A program made the position numbers and the translations under genes. A DNA stretch of 6,122 nt from JBBQAA01 sp038254195 (lineage in GTDB: Bacteria > Actinomycetota > Thermoleophilia > Solirubrobacterales > Solirubrobacteraceae). Every line of letters begins with the position of its first letter. Position 1 is the stretch's first letter. Under the pieces are notes generated by a model. The model did no database searches and was not told the DNA's origin. It worked only from the letters and a program-made list of their open reading frames with translations. The stretch is taken from NCBI GenBank assembly GCA_038254195.1, contig JBBSGJ010000140.1, positions 1-6,122 of the forward strand. The letters are read 5' to 3'. Positions 1-4,943 of this stretch are shown here, one piece after another.

Positions 1-6
1 GAGGCG

Positions 7-789
7 TCACGAGGCGAGAGCGGGAGGGTCGGCCCGCCCGACCGCGTCGCCCATCTGCTCGAGCGAACGGCGCAGCAGCCGGGAGACGTGCATCTGCGAG
101 ATACCCACCTGGTCGGCGATCTCGCGCTGGGTCAGGCCGTGGAAGAAGCGCAGGGTGACGATGCGTCGCTCGCGGTCCTCGAGCACCTCCATTCCCCGCC
201 CGAGCTCCACGCGGTCCTCGGCCCGGTCGAACCCCGTGTCCCACACCCCGAGCTTGGACACCGGCTCGTCGTCGTCGCCCACGGGCTCCTCGAGGGGCAC
301 GGTCGAGTAGGCCTGGGCGCCCATCATCGCCTCGAGGACCTGCTCGGCGGTCGAGCCCGTCGCCTGCGCGAGCTCCTCGATCGTCGGCGAGCGCCCGAGC
401 TTCGTGGACAGGCGATCGGCCGCCTTGGTGAGCTTCGCGTTGAGCTCCTGGATGGACCGCGACACGCGCACGGACCACGTGCGGTCGCGGAAGTGACGCT
501 TGATCTCCCCGAGGATCGTGGGGACGGCGAAGGTCGAGAAGCGGAGCTCTCTGCTGAGATCGAAACGATCGACTGCTTTGATCAGACCGACGAAGCCGAC
601 CTGCTCGAGGTCGTCGAGGTTCTCCCCGCGGCCCGCGTAGCGGCGGGCCAGCGAGCGGACGAGGGGCATCATCCGCTCGATCAGCGCTTGGCGGGCCTCA
701 CGGTCACCGTCCTCGTGGTAGCGGCGCAGGAGCTCGTACTCGTCCACCGCCGGGTCCACCGGCCGGCCGAAGGCCTTCGCGTCCTGCAA
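7..789 (-). CDS. RNA polymerase sigma factor, SigB/SigF/SigG family
   Basis: This is an alternative sigma-70 factor of the group that drives general-stress or developmental regulons in Gram-positive bacteria. The 260-residue length is normal for the family. Region 2 spans about residues 38-107, with the hallmark stretch RFSTFAVPTILGEIKRHFRD at 83-102 followed by RTWSVRVSR. Region 3 lies at about 112-160. Region 4 is at about 195-247, with the helix-turn-helix LTQREIADQVGISQMHVSRL at 219-238. The start is TTG at 789; a purine-rich ribosome site (GGGGAAGGGG) sits about five bases upstream and supports it, although a GTG at residue 11 is also possible. It lies 54 bases downstream of the ferritin-like gene on the same strand, so co-transcription is plausible. 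No anti-sigma factor or anti-anti-sigma gene is visible beside it, which is unusual for this family; one could lie beyond the left edge. The family call is firm; the exact paralogue cannot be settled. Confidence 0.95.
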   Translation of the reverse strand: MQDAKAFGRPVDPAVDEYELLRRYHEDGDREARQALIERMMPLVRSLARRYAGRGENLDDLEQVGFVGLIKAVDRFDLSRELRFSTFAVPTILGEIKRHFRDRTWSVRVSRSIQELNAKLTKAADRLSTKLGRSPTIEELAQATGSTAEQVLEAMMGAQAYSTVPLEEPVGDDDEPVSKLGVWDTGFDRAEDRVELGRGMEVLEDRERRIVTLRFFHGLTQREIADQVGISQMHVSRLLRRSLEQMGDAVGRADPPALAS

Positions 790-811
790 CCGTACCCCTT
801 CCCCTCGTCGC

Positions 812-824
812 CCCCGGGTCGGGG
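812..824 (-). other. Small GC hairpin between ferritin-like gene and sigma gene
   Basis: A perfect inverted repeat with 5-bp arms (CCCCG and CGGGG) and a 3-base loop sits in the 54-base gap between the two minus-strand genes, just upstream of the sigma factor ribosome site. There is no T-run after it, so it is not a convincing terminator. It could affect read-through or translation of the sigma gene, or be a chance product of high GC. Confidence 0.25.
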
Positions 825-843
825 CACAGCCTACTCCCCGGCC

Positions 844-1353
844 CTAGGCGAGTCCCTCGGCCGCGTACTCGCGCAGGTAGCCCTCGAAGAGGCGCCGGTG
901 GCCCTCCTCGTCGCGGAGGATCGCGATGACCATGTCGTTCGTGACCGGGTCGGCGCCCTCGGTGGCCTCGATGAGCCGGTTGTAGTGCTCGATCGCGCCC
1001 GTCTCGGCCTCGACCACGCCCTTGATGACGTGGACGACGTCCGTCTGTTGCTCGGGCGGCTGGAGGTAGGACTGCTCGGCGCTGAACTCCATGGAGCCGG
1101 GCACGGTGCCGTAGAGTTCCTTGATGCGCACGGCGAACTGCTGGGCGTGCCCGAGCTCCTCCTGGATGTCCTTGTTCAGGGACTCGATGATCTCCTGCGC
1201 GCGGACGCCGTCGGGGTTGACGGAGTTGGCGATGTAGCTCATCACCGTCTCGATCTCCATCCAGTAGGCCTGCTTGAGCATGTCGACGATCTCTGAGCGC
1301 TTCTCGGCGTTGGCGTCGGCGAGGATCGAGCTGGAGGGAGACGTGGATGACAT
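844..1353 (-). CDS. Ferritin-like diiron domain protein (bacterioferritin/Dps-like)
   Basis: This 169-residue protein has the pattern of a four-helix ferritin-like fold that binds two irons and oxidises or stores iron, in the cytoplasm. Candidate metal ligands appear in the expected order: E33/E35 in helix 1, an ExxH motif at E66-H69 in helix 2, E115/E117 in helix 3, and a second ExxH at E149-H152 in helix 4. This is the classic E...ExxH...E...ExxH arrangement. The chosen start is ATG at 1353; the nine residues before LADANAEK are Ser/Thr/Pro-rich. A GTG two codons further upstream is an alternative, and no strong ribosome site is visible for either. The reading frame stays open far upstream to 1845, but that extension is arginine/proline-rich shadow sequence. 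It precedes the stress sigma factor on the same strand, which fits a stress or iron-homeostasis role. The exact subfamily (bacterioferritin, Dps-like or another ferritin-like group) is unresolved. Confidence 0.85.
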   Translation of the reverse strand: MSSTSPSSSILADANAEKRSEIVDMLKQAYWMEIETVMSYIANSVNPDGVRAQEIIESLNKDIQEELGHAQQFAVRIKELYGTVPGSMEFSAEQSYLQPPEQQTDVVHVIKGVVEAETGAIEHYNRLIEATEGADPVTNDMVIAILRDEEGHRRLFEGYLREYAAEGLA

Positions 1354-1416
1354 GTCCACGGTGTGCCCGTTTGCGGCGCGGGGTATCCGGCGCGGCGGTG
1401 CCGACGCGGACGACGA

Positions 1417-1441
1417 CCACCCGGAGAAGGGTGCGTCAAAC
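1417..1441 (-). promoter_or_regulatory. Candidate SigB/SigF-type promoter for the ferritin-like gene
   Basis: On the minus strand, GTTTGA (1441-1436) is followed after 13 bases by GGGTGG (1422-1417). The known SigB-type consensus is GTTTAA, 12-14 bases, GGGTAT, so the match is 5 of 6 and 4 of 6 with correct spacing. Transcription would begin near 1410, giving a leader of roughly 57 bases before the ATG at 1353. The adjacent gene encodes a sigma factor of exactly this class, which raises plausibility. The last two -10 bases deviate. Confidence 0.4.
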
Positions 1442-1617
1442 ATGCCGGGCTGCTCGGGGTCGTCGAGGACGCGCTCGCCGTCAGCGTCGCGGCGGTCGCG
1501 TCGCGACGCCGGGACGGAGAGGCGACCGACAGGGCCCGAGCCGAGAGGAAGGGGCCGCCGAGGTCCTCGCCCCTGGGCGCTGCGGCCGGGGCCGCCTACC
1601 ACGCCTTCGCCGGCTAG
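1432..1617 (+). pseudogene. Possible gene remnant: C-terminal tail resembling DUF4126-like membrane proteins
   Basis: From about 1432 the plus strand shows coding-like G/C-ending codons in a frame that ends at TAG 1615-1617. It encodes KHAGLLGVVEDALAVSVAA followed by an Arg/Glu-rich stretch and a short Ala-rich end. The motif LxxxxEDALAV with a hydrophobic helix resembles the C-terminal end of DUF4126-type membrane proteins, recalled from memory only. No start codon or ribosome site fits: the only in-frame start is GTG 1363, and the segment it would add reads as non-coding Arg/Pro/Cys-rich sequence. The stop shares the CTAG at 1614-1617 with the stop of the convergent membrane-protein gene. 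It may be a truncated relic or a chance open frame. Apart from this and the promoter candidate, the 260-base stretch 1354-1613 shows nothing clear. Confidence 0.28.
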
Positions 1618-2081
1618 CGCAGCGCGCGGAACGCCAGGGCGGCGCCGAGGCCGTAGACGATGTGGAAGCCCACGTCGGGGACCAGGGACTTCGGGTCGTA
1701 CTCCCAGACGGGCGGGGCGAGCTGCATCGCCGGAAGCTGCACGAGGCTCGCGCCCCACACGGCCACCCCGAACTTGACGGCTGAGCGCACGACGGGCTGC
1801 GGGGAGTCGTGCGAACCGGAGACGATGCCGTAGGGCACGCCCCATGACGTCCCGTAGAGCACGTGCATCCCGGTGTTCAGGGCGTTCTCCGAACCCTCGG
1901 GCACCTCACGCTGGAGCACACCGGTGATGATCCGCTTGCCCACCTCCGCAGGCGTGGAGCTCGACTCGCTCCCCGTCGCCTTGTAGTAGGCCGTCTGGGC
2001 GGCGGTCATCAGCGCGGTGCCGGCCGCGCCGGCGAGAAGGCCGCGGGCGACGGCCCCGGCGGGAGAGAGCGTTCGGGTCAT
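1614..2081 (-). CDS. Small predicted integral membrane protein of unknown function
   Basis: This 155-residue protein is not assigned to a named function. It has four likely membrane segments, at about residues 10-30, 68-90, 101-122 and 135-153. Between the first two is a soluble loop (about 36-62) with TPAEVGKRIITGVL. The second segment carries HVLYGTSWGVPYGIV and the fourth HIVYGLGAALAF. The repeated H-x-x-Y-G pattern hints at internal similarity between the two halves or a shared intramembrane motif; this is loosely reminiscent of DUF1440/YagU-type proteins. The ATG at 2081 is chosen because the sequence becomes typical of a bacterial membrane-protein N-terminus there. An upstream ATG at 2147 would add a basic segment that overlaps the divergent promoter region. 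There is no good ribosome site, and a near-leaderless transcript is possible. It is divergent from the SnoaL-like gene. Confidence 0.7.
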   Translation of the reverse strand: MTRTLSPAGAVARGLLAGAAGTALMTAAQTAYYKATGSESSSTPAEVGKRIITGVLQREVPEGSENALNTGMHVLYGTSWGVPYGIVSGSHDSPQPVVRSAVKFGVAVWGASLVQLPAMQLAPPVWEYDPKSLVPDVGFHIVYGLGAALAFRALR

Positions 2082-2091
2082 GGCGAGAGCG

Positions 2092-2117
2092 TTACCCGAG
2101 CGCCGAGTTCGCGCAAC
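2092..2117 (-). promoter_or_regulatory. Weak SigB/F-like promoter match for the membrane-protein gene
   Basis: On the minus strand GTTGCG (2117-2112) is followed after 14 bases by GGGTAA (2097-2092). The -10 part matches the SigB/F consensus GGGTAT at 5 of 6 bases; the -35 part matches only GTT. The predicted start of transcription falls within a few bases of the ATG at 2081, consistent with the lack of a ribosome site. This is suggestive only. Confidence 0.28.
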
Positions 2118-2133
2118 GAACGGTTGCGTGAAC
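2107..2133. promoter_or_regulatory. 27-bp palindrome midway between divergent genes (operator candidate)
   Basis: The left arm GTTCGCGCAAC (2107-2117) and right arm GTTGCGTGAAC (2123-2133) pair at 10 of 11 positions, the eleventh being a G:T wobble. The spacer is the 5 bases GAACG. The centre, 2120, is the midpoint of the divergent starts at 2081 and 2160. This is what a shared operator for a dimeric regulator would look like. Inner alternatives also exist: GTTCG (2107-2111) can pair with CGAAC (2117-2121), and CGGTTGC (2121-2127) with GCAACCG (2144-2150). Confidence 0.55.
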
Positions 2134-2147
2134 ACCCATCCGGGCAA
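2123..2147 (+). promoter_or_regulatory. Weak SigB/F-like promoter match for the SnoaL-MBL operon
   Basis: On the plus strand GTTGCG (2123-2128) is followed after 13 bases by GGGCAA (2142-2147). This mirrors the minus-strand match, with the two -35-like hexamers forming part of the palindrome arms. The -10 matches GGGTAT at 4 of 6 bases. Transcription would begin within about five bases of the ATG at 2160, which also lacks a clear ribosome site. Confidence is low taken alone. Confidence 0.22.
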
Positions 2148-2159
2148 CCGGATCTAGAC

Positions 2160-2618
2160 ATGTCCAGAGAACAGAACATCGCCACCCAGGAGCAGGCCGC
2201 CGAGAAGCTCAACTCGGGCGACGTCGACGGCGCGGTCGACACCCTCTTCGCAGTCGACGCCGTGGATCACGATCCGGCGCCGGGCCAGGGGCCGGGCCGC
2301 GAGGGCTACCGCTCGTTCTTCCAGACGCTCACCACAGCGTTCCCGGACGCCCACCTCGAGCCGGCGACGATGGTCACCGACGACGATCACGTGGTCCTCG
2401 CCTACACGCTGACCGGCACGCACCAGGGCGAGTTCAACGGCATCCCCGCGTCGGGCCAGAAGGTCGAGGTCCGGGGCGTGCAGATCGGCCGCTTCGAGAA
2501 CGGTCAGATCGTCGAGCGCTGGGGCTCGACGGACGAGCTCGGGATCATGCAGCAGATCGGGGCGGCCCCCAAGCCACCGGGCACGCTCGGCAAGCTCGCC
2601 GACAAGCTCTCGGGCTGA
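2160..2618 (+). CDS. SnoaL-like (ester cyclase / NTF2-fold) protein
   Basis: This 152-residue protein belongs to the SnoaL-like branch of the NTF2-like cone fold. Visible signatures are the N-terminal helix with LNSGDVDGAVDTLFAVDAVDHD (about 17-38), the G-x-EGYRSFF-x-x-L-x-TAFPD segment (about 45-61), the strand TMVTDDDHVVLAYTLTGTHQGEF (about 69-91), and the closing GVQIGRFENGQIVERWGSTD (about 106-125). The conserved His and Asp residues typical of the polyketide-cyclase members are present (VDHDP; FPDAH). Family members range from cyclases and hydrolases to binding proteins, so a specific substrate cannot be given; no polyketide synthase genes are nearby. ATG 2160 is chosen because similarity begins immediately after it, although the reading frame is open to 1863. 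The TGATG overlap with the next gene implies translational coupling and a shared transcript. Confidence 0.88.
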   Translation: MSREQNIATQEQAAEKLNSGDVDGAVDTLFAVDAVDHDPAPGQGPGREGYRSFFQTLTTAFPDAHLEPATMVTDDDHVVLAYTLTGTHQGEFNGIPASGQKVEVRGVQIGRFENGQIVERWGSTDELGIMQQIGAAPKPPGTLGKLADKLSG

Positions 2619-3373
2619 TGGCGGTCGCTCCCCAGCAGGTCGCGCCGGGCGTGCACCGCGTCGCCGACGGCCTCGTCAACTGGTACATCGTCGAGGACGG
2701 TGACCAGCTCGCGCTCGTCGACGCGGGCTGGCCGCGGAGCTGGCCGCAGGTCGAGTCGGCGCTGGGCGCCCTCGGCCGCAAGCCGGCCGACCTCGGCACG
2801 GTGCTGCTCACCCACGGCCACCCCGACCACCTCGGTGCCGCCGAGCGCGCGCGCAAGGAGACCGGGGCGGAGGTGTGGGCGTTCGAGGGTGAGGTCGCGC
2901 GGGTCAAGGGCGACGCGAAGGGCGCCTCGCCCTTCGCGCTCGTGCCGGGCCTGCTGCCCACGCTGTGGCGGCCCACCGCGACCGGGTTCGTCCTGCACGC
3001 CACCGCGCGCGGGTTCATGACCCCCACGTGGGTGTCGGAGGTGCGCCCCTACGGCGCGGACGCTCCGCTGGACCTCCCGGGCCGACCCACGGTCCTGCCG
3101 ACTCCCGGGCATACGGCCGGGCACGTCTCCCTGCTGTTCGCCGATCGCGGCGTGCTCATCACGGGCGACGCCTTCGTGACGCTCGACGTGCTCACGCGGG
3201 AGACGGGGCCGCGACTGCTGCCCGACCCGCTCAGCGACGACCCGGCCGCCACGCGGCGCTCGCTCGACGTGCTCGCGAGCGCCGACGCCGGCACGCTGCT
3301 TCCCGGCCACGGGGAGCCGTTCCAGGGCTCGCCGGCGGAGGCGGTGGCCCGGGCGCACGAGGTCTCCGGCTGA
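2618..3373 (+). CDS. MBL-fold metallo-hydrolase
   Basis: This 251-residue protein has the complete metal-binding set of the metallo-beta-lactamase superfamily. The signature THGHPDH is at 65-71 (H66, H68, D70, H71), followed by PTPGHTAGH at 161-169 (H165, possibly H169), TGDAF with bridging D184, and LPGHGEP with H231. The N-terminal part GVHRVADGLVNWYIVEDGDQ is typical of the glyoxalase-II-like/YflN-type hydrolases rather than true beta-lactamases. Residues about 90-145 form a family-variable insert (including LLPTLWRPTATGFVLHATAR) that likely shapes the substrate pocket. The protein is cytoplasmic, with no signal peptide. The ATG at 2618 shares its A with the TGA of the SnoaL-like gene, so the two are translationally coupled and probably act in the same process. 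The substrate is unknown; hydrolysis of a thioester, lactone or similar ester is an inference. Confidence 0.94.
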   Translation: MAVAPQQVAPGVHRVADGLVNWYIVEDGDQLALVDAGWPRSWPQVESALGALGRKPADLGTVLLTHGHPDHLGAAERARKETGAEVWAFEGEVARVKGDAKGASPFALVPGLLPTLWRPTATGFVLHATARGFMTPTWVSEVRPYGADAPLDLPGRPTVLPTPGHTAGHVSLLFADRGVLITGDAFVTLDVLTRETGPRLLPDPLSDDPAATRRSLDVLASADAGTLLPGHGEPFQGSPAEAVARAHEVSG

Positions 3374-3406
3374 CGCGAGGTCGTGGTTGGCGGCGCGGGC
3401 GCCCGG

Positions 3407-3970
3407 TCAGTCCTCGCGGGATCCTCCGGCGCGGCGCTCGACCTCGTCGAGGCGGTTCCAGCGGGGATCGTCGTCGGAGATCAGTGCACGCAGGGTGTCC
3501 CGCAGGCGCTCGGGATCGAGCGTGGCCGCTCCCAGCATTGCCTCGATGTCGGCCCAGTCGCGGATGCGGTCGAACATCGCCTTGAAGGCGGCGAGCTCGA
3601 CCGGTCCGAGCACCGGGATCTGGGTACCGGCGAACGGCACCGTGCGACGGTTCCGCGCCGCGTCGGCGTGCACGGGCTGGTAGTCGAAGAACAGGTCGAC
3701 CGGCGTCTCGTCCCACCACAGCCGGACCTGGCCGTCACGGGCGATGGCCTCCGGCGTTCCGGGAGGTTGGGCGACCGCCTCGGGTAGGGCGAGCAGAGCC
3801 CGCGCGGGCTCGGCGGCGGGGACGAAGAGGTTGACGTCGATGTCGCTCGTGCCGCGGGGATCCAGGGTCCAGTAGGCGAGGGCGATGGCGCCGCCAAACG
3901 CGTGGGGGATCCGCCGACGGGCAAGGGCCTGGTGGAGCGCCACGAGTCGCTCGGGGAGCGTCGGCGCCAC
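3407..3970 (-). CDS. Nucleotidyltransferase-like protein, probable toxin (AbiEii/MenT-like)
   Basis: This 187-residue protein has the nucleotidyltransferase fold core. HAFGGAIALAYW (23-34) supplies the GG motif, TSDIDVNLF (41-49) supplies the metal-binding D43-x-D45, and VDLFFDYQP (91-99) can supply the third acidic residue (D92 or D96). Further on, the segment AAFKAMFDRIRDWADIEAML (127-146) contains the K130...R-x-x-D-x-x-D-I pattern seen in AbiEii/MenT-type proteins. MenT-type toxins are known to add nucleotides to tRNA; whether this one does is inference. The start is GTG at 3970, six bases after the stop of the upstream HTH gene, so the two form one operon in antitoxin-toxin order. The C-terminal 20 residues are charged and likely flexible. 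It is convergent with the MBL gene, with 33 bases between stops. An alternative is a non-toxin nucleotidyltransferase of unknown role. Confidence 0.82.
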   Translation of the reverse strand: MAPTLPERLVALHQALARRRIPHAFGGAIALAYWTLDPRGTSDIDVNLFVPAAEPARALLALPEAVAQPPGTPEAIARDGQVRLWWDETPVDLFFDYQPVHADAARNRRTVPFAGTQIPVLGPVELAAFKAMFDRIRDWADIEAMLGAATLDPERLRDTLRALISDDDPRWNRLDEVERRAGGSRED

Positions 3971-3976
3971 CGCCGC

Positions 3977-4309
3977 TCACCCCAGCCGTGGGAAGCGGAG
4001 CTCGGGCTCGTGGCGCACGGGCAGAGCCGCGGCGAGCGCGAGCACGTCGACCAGCCGCCGGGCCGTGCGCGCGTGGTGGGCAGCCGACGGCTCGGTGCTG
4101 CCCGGCCGAGCCGGCTCGATCGCGAGACGGGCCCCAAAGGCCGCCAGGAGGCGGCTGAACGTCTCGACCCCGGGGCGCTTGCGACCACTCTCGTAGGCCG
4201 ACACGGTCGCCTGGGAAGTCCCCGCCCGGCGCGCGAGCGCGGCCTGGGTCAGCCCTGCGGCCACCCGGCCCTCCCTCAGTGCGACGGCGACGTCCACGAT
4301 GGGGATCAT
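3977..4309 (-). CDS. XRE-family HTH protein, probable antitoxin/repressor of the nucleotidyltransferase
   Basis: This 110-residue protein has an N-terminal Cro/C1-type helix-turn-helix at about 10-62, with TQAALARRAGTSQATVSAYE at 21-40 followed by SGRKRPGVETFSRLLAAFG. Residues 66-85 look like a linker, and the end (VDVLALAAALPVRHEPELRF, 87-106) forms a short helix and tail. That tail is probably what contacts the partner toxin; this is inference from other HTH antitoxins. It ends six bases before the nucleotidyltransferase start. Its ATG (4309-4307) is the last three bases of an 18-bp palindrome, which suggests autorepression and little or no leader. It starts 31 bases after the mazF-like stop, so it may be read from the mazEF-like promoter, its own, or both. 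Confidence 0.88.
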   Translation of the reverse strand: MIPIVDVAVALREGRVAAGLTQAALARRAGTSQATVSAYESGRKRPGVETFSRLLAAFGARLAIEPARPGSTEPSAAHHARTARRLVDVLALAAALPVRHEPELRFPRLG

Positions 4310-4324
4310 ATCCGGTCGGATATG
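4307..4324. promoter_or_regulatory. 18-bp palindromic operator candidate over the HTH start codon
   Basis: The sequence CATATCCG-GT-CGGATATG is a perfect inverted repeat with 8-bp arms and a 2-base spacer. On the minus strand its final ATG is the start codon of the XRE gene. It fills most of the 31-base gap after the mazF-like gene. A dimeric HTH protein bound here would block both transcription and translation initiation. It is A/T-richer than the surroundings. Confidence 0.65.
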
Positions 4325-4340
4325 CTTAGGTCTCTGCCGC

Positions 4341-4652
4341 TCAGCAGGCCGTCGCGCGAGCGAGGGCCTCGCAGACCTCGCGCATCCGACCCTGGCTGAG
4401 CTGCGTGATCCTCTCCGTGAACAAGGAGACGCGGAGCGTGGCGAGGTTGTCGAGCGTCAACGCACACTCCGCCGGCATCCCGTCGGACCGACCCAATCCG
4501 ACCTCGGTGGGGATTCCGCGCACGGTCTGCGTGGCCGGCACCGCGAGGACCTGGTTGAGCACCGGGATCGCCTCGTCCCGGGTCAGGACCAGGAACGGCC
4601 GACGACCCGCCCGCGGGTCCTCGTACCACCAGACCTCACCACGCGCTACCAC
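4341..4652 (-). CDS. mazF: MazF/PemK-family endoribonuclease toxin
   Basis: This 103-residue protein matches the compact MazF/PemK fold (SH3-like barrel), a sequence-specific mRNA- or tRNA-cleaving toxin. It opens with RGEVWWYEDP (4-13). RRPFLVLTRDEAIPVLNQVL (17-36) carries the conserved R-P that supplies the catalytic arginine (R18). AVPATQTVRGIPTEVGLG (37-54) supplies the catalytic threonine candidates T41/T43. DGMPAECALTLDNLATL (57-73) is the highly conserved dimer-interface strand, followed by a C-terminal helix. All key elements are present, so it appears intact. The start is GTG at 4652, and it overlaps the upstream RHH gene by 7 bases (GTGGTAG contains both start and stop). That is the usual tight coupling of antitoxin and toxin. 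The cleavage sequence cannot be predicted. Confidence 0.92.
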   Translation of the reverse strand: MVARGEVWWYEDPRAGRRPFLVLTRDEAIPVLNQVLAVPATQTVRGIPTEVGLGRSDGMPAECALTLDNLATLRVSLFTERITQLSQGRMREVCEALARATAC

Positions 4653-4942
4653 GGCTCACGACGGTCGCGGCGCTCCTCGGCCTCGAGGCGATGGAGGAGA
4701 TCGACGGCCGCCCGGTCGACGATCTCGGCGGGGTCTCCCCACTCGTCGGGCCGCGCGGGCGGCACGCGCCGGTAGCCCTCGACGATGCGCTCACCGATCC
4801 GCGCCTCCGCGTGGGTGCGCAGATACTCGTCGAGGATGCCCCGGATCAGCCCCGACCGGGACGTCTCCCGGCGGGCGGCTTCGACGTCGAGCTCCGCGAC
4901 GAGCTCCTCGGAAAGCTGCACCATCGTCTGGACCCGAGGCAT
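4646..4942 (-). CDS. Ribbon-helix-helix antitoxin of the MazF-like toxin
   Basis: This 98-residue protein begins with a short ribbon-helix-helix domain: the strand RVQTMVQLS (3-11), helix 1 EELVAELDVEAARRE (12-26), the turn TSRSG (27-31) and helix 2 LIRGILDEYLRTHAE (32-46). The C-terminal half is charged and would be disordered when free: RIVEGYRRVPPARPDEWGD (52-70), then AEEIVDR-like helix residues and a final EERRDRREPW. Such tails wrap around and inhibit MazF. ATG 4942 is preferred over an upstream in-frame ATG at 4960, because it opens the RHH strand directly and sits at the expected start of transcription for a good -10 box (TATGAT, 4954-4949). It overlaps the toxin gene by 7 bases. It likely represses its own promoter. 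Confidence 0.86.
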   Translation of the reverse strand: MPRVQTMVQLSEELVAELDVEAARRETSRSGLIRGILDEYLRTHAEARIGERIVEGYRRVPPARPDEWGDPAEIVDRAAVDLLHRLEAEERRDRREPW

Positions 4943-4943
4943 T

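Noticed and set aside
88..1296. Long plus-strand open frame opposite the sigma and ferritin-like genes
   Set aside because: It is antisense to two clear genes, has a low-complexity Leu/Val/Arg/His composition and no recognisable domain. It is a by-product of high GC.
1369..1386. GTTTGC followed by GGGTAT on the plus strand as a SigB/F promoter
   Set aside because: The spacing is only 6 bases, whereas this promoter class needs about 12-17.
1354..1845. N-terminal extension of the ferritin-like frame up to 1845
   Set aside because: The added segment is Arg/Pro-rich without domain character and overlaps the opposite-strand remnant and the next gene. The ferritin fold begins only after 1353.
3374..3406. 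Terminator between the convergent MBL and nucleotidyltransferase genes
   Set aside because: There is a perfect 10-bp palindrome CGGGCGCCCG at 3396-3405, but it leaves no loop and has no T-run on either side. No convincing terminator is visible.
3735..3980. GTG at 3980 overlapping the HTH stop as an alternative start for the toxin
   Set aside because: It is in a different frame from the nucleotidyltransferase and yields an Arg/Pro-rich shadow product; GTG 3970 is in frame.
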